In this document: positions 25,086 through 33,996 of the stretch, in pieces
How the letters are laid out: each line of letters starts with the position of its first letter
How positions within the stretch are numbered: position 1 is the first letter of the stretch
Assembly: GCA_020637805.1 (NCBI GenBank)
Contig: JACKJU010000012.1
Coordinates: 30,173-94,172 of the forward strand
Length of the DNA: 64,000 bases
Source of the DNA: Nitratireductor sp.
GTDB lineage: Bacteria > Pseudomonadota > Alphaproteobacteria > Rhizobiales > Rhizobiaceae
Direction: 5' to 3'
Program-made: the position numbers and the translations under genes
Notes under the pieces: model-generated
What the model saw: the letters and a program-made list of their open reading frames with translations, nothing else
Databases searched by the model: none
What the model was told of the DNA's origin: nothing

Positions 25086-26087
25086 ATGAGCGTTGAACTT
25101 CTCAATTTCTTCGAAACCTTCCTGAACGGGCTGATGGCGGGCGTCATGTATTCGCTCGTGGCGCTGGGCTTCGTGCTGATCTTCAAGGCCTCGGGCATCT
25201 TCAATTTCGCGCAGGGCGTGATGGCCCTGTTTGCCGCGCTCACGCTTGTGGGTTTCATGACCGGTCAGGTTCCCTTCTCCCACCTGATCAACGCGATATT
25301 CGGAACCGAACTGCACAACTGGGGCGCAGGCCTGCCCGCCTTCCTCGCCATCCTGCTGACCATGGTTGTCATGGTCGCGCTCGCCTTCCTGATCGAGAAG
25401 CTGGTGCTCAAGCATCTCGTAAACCAGGAGCCGATCATCCTGTTCATGGCGACCATCGGCCTTGCCTACTTCCTTGAGGGTCTTGGTGACCTGATGTGGG
25501 GATCCGACGTGAAAACGCTGGATGTCGGCCTGCCATCAGGCGGTTCCTTCTGGTGGGAGGACGTGACCAGGACCTGGGCAGCACAGGGCGCTGAATACTA
25601 CGGAATGTATATCGATCTGCTCGACGTCTCGGCCGCACTGATAGCCGTCGTGCTTGTGATCGCCCTGTCGCTGTTCTCGCAATACACGGCAACCGGCCGC
25701 GCGCTACGCGCCGTCGCCGACGACCACCAGGCAGCCCTCTCGGTCGGCATTTCGCTGCGCCGCATCTGGGTCATCGTCTGGTCGATTGCAGGCTTCGTCG
25801 CGCTGGTGGCAGGCATCATGTGGGGATCGAAATCCGGCGTCCAGTTCTCGCTGTCGCTGATCGCGCTGAAAGCGCTGCCGGTGCTCATCCTCGGCGGCTT
25901 CACCTCGATCCCCGGCGCTATCGTCGGCGGGCTGATCATCGGTGTCGGCGAGAAACTCGCGGAGGCCTATATCGGCCCGATGGTCGGCGGCGCCATCGAA
26001 AACTGGTTTGCCTATGTGCTGGCACTCGCCTTCCTGCTGTTCCGTCCGCAGGGCCTGTTCGGCGACCGGATCATCGAGAGGATTTGA
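25086..26087 (+). CDS. LivH-type ABC transporter permease
   Basis: Inner-membrane permease of the same importer, 333 residues with about eight hydrophobic segments. Family motifs include YSLVALGFVLIFKASGIFNF near the N-terminus, ALRAVADDHQAALSVGI in the cytoplasmic coupling loop and LILGGFTSIPGAIVGGLIIG. The ATG at 25086 is the likely start; an in-frame start at 25053 overlapping livG would add 11 residues. A longer periplasmic insert around SFWWEDVTRTWAAQG is noticeable compared with leucine permeases. Confidence 0.93.
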   Translation: MSVELLNFFETFLNGLMAGVMYSLVALGFVLIFKASGIFNFAQGVMALFAALTLVGFMTGQVPFSHLINAIFGTELHNWGAGLPAFLAILLTMVVMVALAFLIEKLVLKHLVNQEPIILFMATIGLAYFLEGLGDLMWGSDVKTLDVGLPSGGSFWWEDVTRTWAAQGAEYYGMYIDLLDVSAALIAVVLVIALSLFSQYTATGRALRAVADDHQAALSVGISLRRIWVIVWSIAGFVALVAGIMWGSKSGVQFSLSLIALKALPVLILGGFTSIPGAIVGGLIIGVGEKLAEAYIGPMVGGAIENWFAYVLALAFLLFRPQGLFGDRIIERI

Positions 26088-26090
26088 CCC

Positions 26091-27167
26091 ATGCTTTACC
26101 GTGAAGCCGGTGATTTCAAGACCACCTACCGGTCCGACCAGCAGACCTTCCCGATCAAGTCTGAACGCTGGCTGTTCTGGGCGTTCATAGCCTTTGCCTT
26201 CCTGGTTGTTCCCTTCTTCATCAACGACTACTGGAACAAGGCCGTATTCATGCCCCTGCTGATCTATTGCATGGCAGCATTGGGTCTCAACATTCTGGTG
26301 GGCTATGCCGGTCAGGTGTCGCTTGGTACCGGCGGCTTCATGGCGGTAGGTGCCTTTGCCTGCTACAAGCTGATGACCGCGTTTCCGTGGATGGACATGT
26401 TCACGGTCACGGTTCTGTCTGGCGTCGTGACGGCGGGTGTCGGCATCCTGTTCGGCCTGCCCTCGCTCAGGATCAAGGGGTTCTACCTTGCCGTGGCTAC
26501 ACTGGCCGCCCAGTTCTTTCTCGTCTGGATGTTCAACAAGTTTCCGTGGTTCTACAACTATTCGGCCTCTGGCCAGATCACCGCGCCGGAACGCACCATT
26601 TTCGGTGTAGCCGTGACAGGTGCCAATACAACCCCATGGGCAACCTATGTGTTCGGACTGGTGCTGGTATTCGTTTTCGCCTGGGTGGCGCGCAATCTGA
26701 CACGGGGTCGCATCGGACGGTCCTGGATGGCCATCCGCGACATGGACATCGCCGCCGAGATCATCGGCGTATCGCCGCTGCAGGCAAAGCTGTCCGCCTT
26801 CGCGGTGTCATCCTTCTACATCGGTATGGCCGGGTCGATGCTGTTTGCAAACTATCTGGGAGCAGCAGAGGTTACCGAGGCCTTCGGCATCGACAAGTCC
26901 TTCCTTGTGCTCTTCATGGTCATCATCGGTGGACTGGGCTCGATCCTCGGCTCGTTCCTTGGTGCTGCCTTCCTGGTTCTGCTGCCGGTGCTCCTGAAAA
27001 ACATCATGGTTGACCAGTTCGGCTGGGCGACCGACCTTGCCGCCCACGTTCAGATCATGCTGATCGGTGGGCTCATCATTTTCTTCCTCATCGCCGAACC
27101 GCACGGACTTGCCCAGCTTTGGCGGCTGACGAAGGAAAAATTGCGGCTGTGGCCGTTCCCCTACTAA
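26091..27167 (+). CDS. LivM-type ABC transporter permease
   Basis: The second membrane subunit, 358 residues, starting 4 bp after the LivH stop. It has about nine hydrophobic segments and the LivM coupling motif AIRDMDIAAEIIGVSPLQAK, followed by AFAVSSFYIGMAGSML. The N-terminal segment (YREAGDFKTTYRSDQQTF) is polar and cytosolic. The C-terminal end LAQLWRLTKEKLRLWPFPY is typical of permeases in this subfamily. Confidence 0.93.
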   Translation: MLYREAGDFKTTYRSDQQTFPIKSERWLFWAFIAFAFLVVPFFINDYWNKAVFMPLLIYCMAALGLNILVGYAGQVSLGTGGFMAVGAFACYKLMTAFPWMDMFTVTVLSGVVTAGVGILFGLPSLRIKGFYLAVATLAAQFFLVWMFNKFPWFYNYSASGQITAPERTIFGVAVTGANTTPWATYVFGLVLVFVFAWVARNLTRGRIGRSWMAIRDMDIAAEIIGVSPLQAKLSAFAVSSFYIGMAGSMLFANYLGAAEVTEAFGIDKSFLVLFMVIIGGLGSILGSFLGAAFLVLLPVLLKNIMVDQFGWATDLAAHVQIMLIGGLIIFFLIAEPHGLAQLWRLTKEKLRLWPFPY

Positions 27168-27253
27168 CATGGGAACGGTTGCGGGGGAGACGCAACCAAT
27201 ACCCTCCAGGGAGGAGGGGCAACCAAATGTCTGGTAACCGTAGGAGGAAAGAC

Positions 27254-28564
27254 ATGAAACTGAAGAAATTCGCAATTGCAGGCGCAATCGCGGCAGCCCT
27301 TTCGGCTTCCGTGAGTGTTGTGCCGGCTTCCGCCGAACTGGTGTTCCCGTCGCTCAGCTACCGCACGGGCCCCTATGCCCCGAACGGCATTCCCTTTGCC
27401 GACGGATATTCCGATTATTTCACCCTGATCAACGAGCGTGACGGTGGAGTCGGCGGCGTCAAGATTTCCAACCCGGAATGCGAAACCGGCTACAACACCG
27501 AAAAGGGTGTCGAATGCTACGAATCCACCAAGGGTGAAGGTTCCGGCGCTCTCATCTATCAGCCGCTGTCGACAGGCATCACCTATCAGCTCATTCCCAA
27601 GGTGACCGCTGACGGCATTCCGCTGCATTCCATGGCCTATGGCCGCACCTCGGCCATGAACGGCAAGGTGTTCAACTGGGTGTTCAACTACCCGGCCAAC
27701 TACTGGGACGGCGCAACCATTGCGGTTCAACATGCCAAGGACATGTCCGGCGGCGACCTGAACGGCAAGACCATTGCGCTGGTCTACCACAACTCCGCCT
27801 ATGGCAAGGAGCCGATCCGCACGCTCGAGGAAAAGGCCAAGTCGGAAGGCTTCAAGCTGACGCTCATCCCGGTTGACCATCCGGGCCAGGAGCAGAAGTC
27901 CCAGTGGCTGCAGATCCGCCGCGAGCGTCCGGACTTCGTCTTCATGTGGGGTTGGGGCGTGATGAACGCCGTTGCAATCCAGGAAGCTGCCAACATCCGC
28001 TATCCGATGGATCATTTCATCGGTATCTGGTGGTCCGGTGCAGAGCAGGACGTGCTGCCGGCAGGTGACGGCGCCAACGGCTACAAGTCGCTCAACTTCA
28101 CCTATGTCGGCAAGGACAAGCCGGTATTTGCCGATATCCAGAAATATGTCGTCGACGCCGGCAAGGCTGCCGGTGACGGTTCCAACATCGGCACGGTTCA
28201 GTACAACCGCGGCATGTATGCTGCAATGCTGGCAGTGGAAGCAGCCCGCAAGGCACAGGAAATGTCCGGCACCATGGACATCAATGCTGCCCAGATGCGC
28301 GATGGCATGGAAAACCTCAATGTCGACGCCGCGCGTCTTGAGGAACTCGGCATGGCTGGCTTCGGTCCGGCCGTCAGCGTTAGCTGCGCGAACCATGGCG
28401 GCTCGGGCGAAGCACTGGTCCAGCAGTGGGATGCAGGCGCGAAGCAGTGGAAGGCGATCACTGAATTCATGCCCGCCGACCGCGAACTCGTGACCCGGCT
28501 TGCCATGGAAGACTCCGAGGCTTTTGCCAAGGAAAACAACATCACCCCGCGTGAGTGCAAGTAA
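27254..28564 (+). CDS. Periplasmic substrate-binding protein of the LIV-type ABC transporter
   Basis: A 436-residue type I periplasmic binding protein. The signal peptide is clear (KKFAIAGAIAAALSASVSVV) with probable cleavage after PASA before ELVFPSL. The two-lobe fold is suggested by KTIALVYHNSAYGKEPIRTLE and GFKLTLIPVDHPGQEQKSQW. Four cysteines are present, two near the N-terminus and two near the C-terminus, which may pair. The ATG at 27254 follows GGAGG; the longer frame overlaps livM. It is longer than LivK (about 370). Homologues appear beside CoA ligases rather than amino-acid genes, so a carboxylic acid ligand is plausible. Confidence 0.9.
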   Translation: MKLKKFAIAGAIAAALSASVSVVPASAELVFPSLSYRTGPYAPNGIPFADGYSDYFTLINERDGGVGGVKISNPECETGYNTEKGVECYESTKGEGSGALIYQPLSTGITYQLIPKVTADGIPLHSMAYGRTSAMNGKVFNWVFNYPANYWDGATIAVQHAKDMSGGDLNGKTIALVYHNSAYGKEPIRTLEEKAKSEGFKLTLIPVDHPGQEQKSQWLQIRRERPDFVFMWGWGVMNAVAIQEAANIRYPMDHFIGIWWSGAEQDVLPAGDGANGYKSLNFTYVGKDKPVFADIQKYVVDAGKAAGDGSNIGTVQYNRGMYAAMLAVEAARKAQEMSGTMDINAAQMRDGMENLNVDAARLEELGMAGFGPAVSVSCANHGGSGEALVQQWDAGAKQWKAITEFMPADRELVTRLAMEDSEAFAKENNITPRECK

Positions 28565-28583
28565 GCGCCCGCGTGACGAAAAC

Positions 28584-28610
28584 GGTACCGGCGGCATTGC
28601 TGCCGGTGCC
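28584..28610 (+). other. Hairpin between binding-protein and ATPase genes
   Basis: GGTACCGGC (28584-28592) and GCCGGTGCC (28602-28610) fold into a strong stem without a T tract. Such hairpins often protect the 3' end of binding-protein mRNA and lower downstream expression. Confidence 0.5.
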
Positions 28611-28645
28611 AACTCAATCCCCTTGGCCTATCCGACCGATTGGAA

Positions 28646-29503
28646 ATGATGATGCTGCAGAAAGCCTCCGATAACGAGAACGGTTCTGAAAAGGCAGGCG
28701 AGCCGCCGCTGCTCGAAGTCAACAATATCGAGGTGATCTACAATCACGTGATCCTCGTGCTGAAAGGCGTTTCGCTGACGGTTCCCAAGGGGGGCATCGT
28801 CTCGATCCTTGGTGCAAACGGCGCCGGCAAGACCACCACCCTCAAGGCCATTTCCAACCTGCTCCGTGCCGAGCGCGGCGAGGTCACCAAGGGCAACATC
28901 AAGTTCCAGGGCGATGAGATTCAGGATCTGTCCTCGGCCGAGCTCGTCAAGCGCGGCTGCATCCAGGTGATGGAGGGCCGTCACTGTTTCGGCCATCTTT
29001 CGATCGAGGAAAACCTGCTGACCGGCGCTTATACGCGCGGCGACGGCCGTGGTGCGATCGCCGCAGATCTCGAAATGGTCTACAACTATTTTCCGCGTCT
29101 CAAGGTTCGCCGCAAGTCGCAGGCGGGCTACACCTCGGGTGGTGAGCAGCAGATGTGCGCCATCGGCCGTGCCCTGATGTCGCGGCCCTCAACCATCCTT
29201 CTGGACGAACCTTCGATGGGGCTTGCACCGCAGCTCGTCGAGGAGATCTTCGGCATTGTCCAGGACCTGAATTCCAAGGAAGGCGTGTCATTCCTGCTGG
29301 CAGAGCAGAACACCAATATCGCGCTTCGCTACGCCACCTACGGCTACATTCTCGAATCCGGCCGTGTCGTGATGGACGGGGAGGCGAAGGCCTTGCGCGA
29401 AAACGAGGACGTCAAGGAATTCTATCTTGGCGTGGGCGGCGAGGGGCGCAAGTCGTTCCGTGATGTCAAACACTACAAGCGCCGCAAACGCTGGCTTGCC
29501 TGA
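28646..29503 (+). CDS. LivF-type ABC transporter ATP-binding protein
   Basis: The second ATPase, 285 residues. Walker A is GANGAGKTT, the signature TSGGEQQMCAIGRAL, Walker B ILLDEPSMGLAPQL, and the switch region LLAEQNTNIALRYATYG, the LivF form with Gln-Asn in place of His. The C-terminal NEDVKEFYLG is also typical. An extra basic tail (HYKRRKRWLA) ends the protein. I chose the ATG at 28646; a TTG at 28640 and ATGs at 28649 and 28652 compete. It follows the binding-protein gene after a hairpin. Confidence 0.92.
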   Translation: MMMLQKASDNENGSEKAGEPPLLEVNNIEVIYNHVILVLKGVSLTVPKGGIVSILGANGAGKTTTLKAISNLLRAERGEVTKGNIKFQGDEIQDLSSAELVKRGCIQVMEGRHCFGHLSIEENLLTGAYTRGDGRGAIAADLEMVYNYFPRLKVRRKSQAGYTSGGEQQMCAIGRALMSRPSTILLDEPSMGLAPQLVEEIFGIVQDLNSKEGVSFLLAEQNTNIALRYATYGYILESGRVVMDGEAKALRENEDVKEFYLGVGGEGRKSFRDVKHYKRRKRWLA

Positions 29504-29536
29504 CGCGGCGGATCATCCGGGCGGGAGGAACTTCGC

Positions 29537-30073
29537 ATGCAATCGTCCGGCGGTCATGCTATCGGTTCTGACATGCTTGTCATCCGGCCGGACATAGAGG
29601 CGGGGCCGGCACCTGCCCGCTACCGCTATTCGAAGGACCGCTTCCGCCGCAATCTCCTGATCGCGGCAGGATTGACGGCTCTGGTTTGCAGCATGGTCTG
29701 GCTCCTGCTCGGTATTGCCGGATCGCCCCGCATGAACCTCTACACATCAATCACCGGCCTTGTTTTCTTCGCCTTCATTTCCGCTCGCACGGTAACTCAG
29801 TACCTGCGCGGCGAGGTCGTACTGGCCGCAACGCCGTCGGGATTTCTGGATATTCGCATCCGGCCCGAGACCATTCCCTGGGACGAGATCAAGGAACTCG
29901 TGGTCAGGCGGCGCGAGAATGAAATCCTGCTCGACGTGGTACTCTGGCCCAGGTCCGGAAGTGCAGAGGAGGCCGGTCCGCGTCATGCCATCGGCCTGAA
30001 CGAACTCGATGCGCCCGCGAAACGGATTGTCGATGCCGTGGGCCGCTACAAGCAGATAAGATACGAAACCTGA
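29537..30073 (+). CDS. Two-helix membrane protein of unknown function
   Basis: A 178-residue protein with two neighbouring membrane helices (about 43-65 and 72-90) after a polar N-terminus. A soluble C-terminal part follows whose pattern, SGFLDIRIRPETIPWDEIKE, resembles a bacterial PH-like domain on the membrane. I do not recognise a named family. It sits 33 bp after the ABC ATPase and 47 bp before the second CoA ligase on the same strand, so it is probably part of the transport operon. GGGAGGAAC precedes the ATG. Confidence 0.7.
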   Translation: MQSSGGHAIGSDMLVIRPDIEAGPAPARYRYSKDRFRRNLLIAAGLTALVCSMVWLLLGIAGSPRMNLYTSITGLVFFAFISARTVTQYLRGEVVLAATPSGFLDIRIRPETIPWDEIKELVVRRRENEILLDVVLWPRSGSAEEAGPRHAIGLNELDAPAKRIVDAVGRYKQIRYET

Positions 30074-30120
30074 ATGGCGGCCCGGCTGCCTCATCGCATT
30101 CAAGGGGGAATTGGCGCGAA

Positions 30121-31368
30121 ATGAGCAAATATCTGGATGACCTGGAAATCCGAGATCCGAGGTCACGCGAGCGCGCCCTGTTCCGGCGCCTGCCGAAATT
30201 CCTGGCTGAGATTTCCGAGACCATTCCCGGCTGGAAACAGCGCCTGAGAAAGTTCGAAGTCGCGACCGTGCGCTCTCGCGAGGCACTGGCGCAAATTCCT
30301 GTCCTTCGCAAACCGGAACTGATGGAGGCCCAGCAGAAGAAACCGCCATTCGGCAACTTCGCCAACAAGGCGATGCTGGCCGGCGCGCGCTACTTCATGT
30401 CGCCCGGCCCGGTCTGGGAGCCGCAGGCCGCTGGCCACGACGATCACTGGGGTGGCGCGCGCGCCTTCCATGCCGCAGGCATAATGAAGGGCGACCTGGT
30501 GCATTGCTCGCTCTCCTATCACATGACACCTGGCGGGCTGATGCTGGACACGGGTGCCCGGGCCGCCGGTGCGAGCGTGTTTCCCGCAGGCATCGGCAAT
30601 ACCGAGGCACAGGTGGAGGCAGCAGCAGCCATTCGGCCGACCGCCTATGCGGGAACACCGGACTTTCTCAAGATCCTTCTCGACAAGGCATCCGAAATGG
30701 GTGCCGATCTTTCCTCGATCCGCAAGGGCCTTGTCTCGGGCGGAGCGCTCTTCCCGTCGATGCGCGACGAGTACCGCGAGCGCGGTGTCAATGTCATGCA
30801 GTGCTATGCGACGGCTGATCTGGGCATCATTGCCTATGAGAGCCTGCACCGCGGAAGGCCGCTCCCCGGCATGGTGGTCAACGAAAACCTGATCGTCGAG
30901 ATCGTGCGCCCGGGTACGGACGAACCGGTGGCGCATGGCGAAGTAGGCGAACTTGTCGTAACCAACTTCAATCCGGCATATCCCCTAATCCGCTTCGGTA
31001 CGGGAGACCTTTCCGCCGTCCTGGACGAACCGTCGCCGTGCGGCCGGACAAATCTGCGCATCAAGGGCTGGATGGGCCGTGCCGACCAGCGGACCAAGGT
31101 GAAGGGCATGTTCGTCGATCCGAAGCAGATTGATGAGGTGGTCAAGAAATCGCGCGGCGTCGCAAGGGCCCGCCTGGTGGTCAGCCGCAGCGGCACCAAC
31201 GATTCCATGGTCCTGCACGTCGAACCGCACAAGGATGCGTCGATAGATGGCGCGGCAATCGAGAAGTTGCTGGCCGCCGTCACTAAGCTCAAGGGATCGG
31301 TTGAAATCGCCGACAGCCTGCCCAATGATGGCAAGGTGATCGACGACCAGCGCGACTACTCGAAATAG
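30121..31368 (+). CDS. Phenylacetate-CoA ligase-like AMP-binding protein
   Basis: A 415-residue enzyme of the PaaK-like group in the adenylate-forming superfamily, which makes aryl or alkyl CoA thioesters. The middle holds CSLSYHMTPGGLMLDTGARA and KGLVSGGALFPSMRDEY. The adenine-site part is MQCYATADLGIIAYES, and the hinge region GRADQRTKVKGMFVDPKQI is family-typical. It lacks the classic Ser/Thr/Gly-rich loop, as many PaaK homologues do. It closes the operon opened by another CoA ligase, so two different acids or two steps may be activated. Confidence 0.85.
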   Translation: MSKYLDDLEIRDPRSRERALFRRLPKFLAEISETIPGWKQRLRKFEVATVRSREALAQIPVLRKPELMEAQQKKPPFGNFANKAMLAGARYFMSPGPVWEPQAAGHDDHWGGARAFHAAGIMKGDLVHCSLSYHMTPGGLMLDTGARAAGASVFPAGIGNTEAQVEAAAAIRPTAYAGTPDFLKILLDKASEMGADLSSIRKGLVSGGALFPSMRDEYRERGVNVMQCYATADLGIIAYESLHRGRPLPGMVVNENLIVEIVRPGTDEPVAHGEVGELVVTNFNPAYPLIRFGTGDLSAVLDEPSPCGRTNLRIKGWMGRADQRTKVKGMFVDPKQIDEVVKKSRGVARARLVVSRSGTNDSMVLHVEPHKDASIDGAAIEKLLAAVTKLKGSVEIADSLPNDGKVIDDQRDYSK

Positions 31369-31378
31369 TCTTTCCTGA

Positions 31379-31444
31379 TCGCTTCGCCTTCATAGCGAAA
31401 CGACTGCTTTCGACAATCGGCTGAATTCGGTATTGCATTTCGAT
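31379..31444. repeat. Intergenic repeat R2, copy d (divergent)
   Basis: TCGCTTCGCCTTCATAGCGA (31379-31398) followed by AACGACT and, 20 bp on, GGCTGAATTCGG. It shares the order hairpin, spacer, GGCTGAATTC with copies e and f. Confidence 0.45.
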
Positions 31445-31490
31445 TTCGCCGATTCCGGCAGAATCGCAAACGTTCTGGAACAGGAACCCG

Positions 31491-32348
31491 ATGCGCAACA
31501 AGGCCGAGAACTCTCCCCCGGCGGATGCCGATGCCCGACGTGCCGTCAAGCCCGTGATCTGCTATCCGGTGGACACCCTGCCGCAGCCGGACATGGCGCT
31601 CTACCGGCACATGCGCACGAAGCTCGAATCGGTGGAAACTGTCGTGGCACAGCCGCGCGAAGCCGCCTGTTTCGATGTCCCGGCAGGTCACTTCTTCCGG
31701 ATTTCATGCCCCGAGGGTTCGCAGGTCGGCGACCTCAACCTCTGGAATGCTGCCAATCCGGCCGAGCGCTTTTTCAGCGGCAAGACACGGGCGCTGCACG
31801 GAACCCATGTGACCACCGGGCACCGGCTCTGGTCGAACCTGCCTTTCATGCGGCCGATGGCGACCATTACCCTTGATACGCTGGACTGGTACGGGTTCGA
31901 CGAATTCGGCGGCGGGGTGCACGACGTAATCGGAACACGCTGCGATCCCTACACGCACAACCTTCTTTCCGATGGCGGCGAGTACCACCACTGCTGCCAT
32001 TCCAACCTGACCCGCGCCTTTGCGCTCAAGACGGGAATGGACCTGCACGATGCGGAGATGCATGTCCACGATGTGCTGAACATCTTCATGTGCACGGGCT
32101 TTACCGCCGACACGCACCAGTATTTCATGAAGGCAAGCCCGGCCCGTCCCGGCGACTACATCGAGTTCTTTGCCGAGATCGACCTTCTCGGTGCATTGTC
32201 GGCCTGTCCCGGTGGCGATTGTGGCTCCTCGCATTCAAGCGATGAGGCCGCTTGCCATCCGCTCGTGATCGAGATTTTCAAACCCGCATCAACCGACGGT
32301 TGGTCGCCGCCGCCCGTGAACGGCTACTCGCGCACCCACGGCCTGTAA
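31491..32348 (+). CDS. DUF1989 (urea carboxylase-associated type) family protein
   Basis: A 285-residue cytosolic protein of the DUF1989 family, some members of which sit with urea amidolyase genes. Conserved features include FRISCPEGSQVGDLNLWNAA, HDVIGTRCDPYTHNLLSDGG and the Cys/His-rich CCHSNLTRAF, which probably binds a metal. A second Cys cluster CPGGDCGSSHSSDEAACHP lies near the end. There is no urea carboxylase here; the neighbours are a CoA ligase and L-serine dehydratase. Its reaction is not established. Confidence 0.85.
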   Translation: MRNKAENSPPADADARRAVKPVICYPVDTLPQPDMALYRHMRTKLESVETVVAQPREAACFDVPAGHFFRISCPEGSQVGDLNLWNAANPAERFFSGKTRALHGTHVTTGHRLWSNLPFMRPMATITLDTLDWYGFDEFGGGVHDVIGTRCDPYTHNLLSDGGEYHHCCHSNLTRAFALKTGMDLHDAEMHVHDVLNIFMCTGFTADTHQYFMKASPARPGDYIEFFAEIDLLGALSACPGGDCGSSHSSDEAACHPLVIEIFKPASTDGWSPPPVNGYSRTHGL

Positions 32349-32361
32349 GGGCAACAGCTGA

Positions 32362-33762
32362 TCAGCACTCCACCACGTTGACGGCAAGGCCGCCTTCGGA
32401 GGTTTCCTTGTATTTCTCGCTCATGTCCAGCCCGGTCTGGCGCATGGTCTCGATGCACGCATCCAGCGGAACGAAGTGCTGGCCATCGCCCTTCAGTGCC
32501 AGCGAGGCTGCCGTCACCGCCTTTACCGCACCCAGCGCGTTGCGCTCGATGCAGGGAACCTGAACAAGCCCGCCAACGGGATCGCAGGTCATGCCTAGAT
32601 GATGCTCCAGCGCGATCTCGGCTGCGTTCTCGATCTGCGCTGCCGTACCGCCCATCACCTGGGCAAGCCCGGCAGCGGCCATTGCCGAGGCTGAGCCTAC
32701 TTCGCCCTGGCAGCCCACTTCGGCACCCGAGATAGAGGCATTTTCCTTGATCAGTCCGCCTATGGCAGCCGAGGCAAGAAGAAAATCGCGAATGCCGCGC
32801 TGATCGGCATCCTCGTGGAACCTCAGATAGTAGCGCAGAACGGCCGGCATGACGCCTGCGGCGCCATTCGTCGGCGCGGTAACGATGCGTCCGCCCGAGG
32901 CGTTTTCCTCGTTTACCGCCATCGCGAACACAGACAGCCAGTCATTCGCCAGGAGCGGGTTGCGACGGTTCGATTTCCACTCTTCCTGCAGCTTGTCGTG
33001 GATGTCGCGGGCGCGCCGCCGCACCTTCAGTCCGCCCGGCATGATGCCGGTCTGCGACAACCCGCGTTCGACACAGGAGTTCATCGTTTCCCAGAGCTGG
33101 TCGAGGCGGCGGTCCAGTTCCTCGCCGCTGATGTGGGTTTCCTCGTTCGCCCGCTTCATTTGCGCAACCGTTAGGCCGGATTTCTCCGACATGGCGATCA
33201 TCTCGCGAGCGTTCCGGAACGGGTAGGGCACGCCGGATTCGACTGGCGCCTTCTTCTTGCTGCGCATGACTTCCAGTTCGTGTTCGTCGGCCACGAAGCC
33301 GCCGCCAACCGAGTAGTAGACACGACGCAGAAGAAGCTGCTCACCCGCCAGCGCGCTGAACTGCATGCCGTTGGCGTGACCGGGAAGCGGCGTCTTGCGA
33401 TCAAGGACAAGGTCTTCCGAAGGCTGGAACCGGTAGGCGCGATGTCCGCCGCCGGGTTTCACGGATCCCGTTTGTTCGACGTCGGCGACGATCGCATCCA
33501 TCTGGTCCGGGTTCACGGTGTCGGGCATATGGCCCGCAAGCCCGAGAATGACGGCCCGGTCCGTCGCATGGCCAATCCCGGTAAAGGCGAGGGAGCCGTG
33601 CAGGGAGACCTTGAGATGCGTGACCTCGACCCCGGCAGGCCGGGGCCAGTCACCGTTCAGGATTTCATCCAGGAAACGCGCGGCGGCCACCATCGGCCCG
33701 ACCGTATGCGAACTGGAAGGACCGATACCGATCTTGAAGACCTCGAAAACCGACAGAAACAT
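32362..33762 (-). CDS. sdaA: L-serine ammonia-lyase (iron-sulfur type)
   Basis: Deaminates L-serine to pyruvate and ammonia with a [4Fe-4S] cluster, in the cytosol. The 466 residues are the fused single-chain form: beta domain first (FEVFKIGIGPSSSHTVGPM), then the alpha domain. The cluster cysteines are expected at Cys351 (GCQGEVGSASA), Cys393 and Cys404 (TCDPVGGLVQVPC). The C-terminal Cys466, which can act as a competing ligand in homologues, is present (NVVEC). It converges on the DUF1989 gene and stands alone. Confidence 0.97.
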   Translation of the reverse strand: MFLSVFEVFKIGIGPSSSHTVGPMVAAARFLDEILNGDWPRPAGVEVTHLKVSLHGSLAFTGIGHATDRAVILGLAGHMPDTVNPDQMDAIVADVEQTGSVKPGGGHRAYRFQPSEDLVLDRKTPLPGHANGMQFSALAGEQLLLRRVYYSVGGGFVADEHELEVMRSKKKAPVESGVPYPFRNAREMIAMSEKSGLTVAQMKRANEETHISGEELDRRLDQLWETMNSCVERGLSQTGIMPGGLKVRRRARDIHDKLQEEWKSNRRNPLLANDWLSVFAMAVNEENASGGRIVTAPTNGAAGVMPAVLRYYLRFHEDADQRGIRDFLLASAAIGGLIKENASISGAEVGCQGEVGSASAMAAAGLAQVMGGTAAQIENAAEIALEHHLGMTCDPVGGLVQVPCIERNALGAVKAVTAASLALKGDGQHFVPLDACIETMRQTGLDMSEKYKETSEGGLAVNVVEC

Positions 33763-33790
33763 GCAAACCCTCTTTGCAGATACCGCCTGT

Positions 33791-33855
33791 ACCGTTTTGC
33801 CTTGTTGTCAAAACGGATTGGCAAACCGGCTGAATTCAGTGGCGCAATCCGATTG
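33791..33855. repeat. Intergenic repeat R2, copy e
   Basis: A perfect inverted repeat CGTTTTG (33793-33799) and CAAAACG (33809-33815), then a spacer and GGCTGAATTCAG. It lies between sdaA and the D-amino acid aminotransferase gene. Confidence 0.55.
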
Positions 33856-33996
33856 TGGCGGTCCTGCCGAAATCGAAACGGTGCCAATGCTGCCGAACGC
33901 AGAAGATAGGTTGCACCGGATTTCCGGATTTGTCCAAAACCGGCATGGCCGCGACCCGGTTTGAACAGGCGCGAGCCGGATGCGGGCCTGGCGGTG

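Noticed and set aside
27164..28612. 482-codon antisense frame over the binding-protein gene
   Set aside because: Shadow of a gene with a clear signal peptide and binding-protein motifs.
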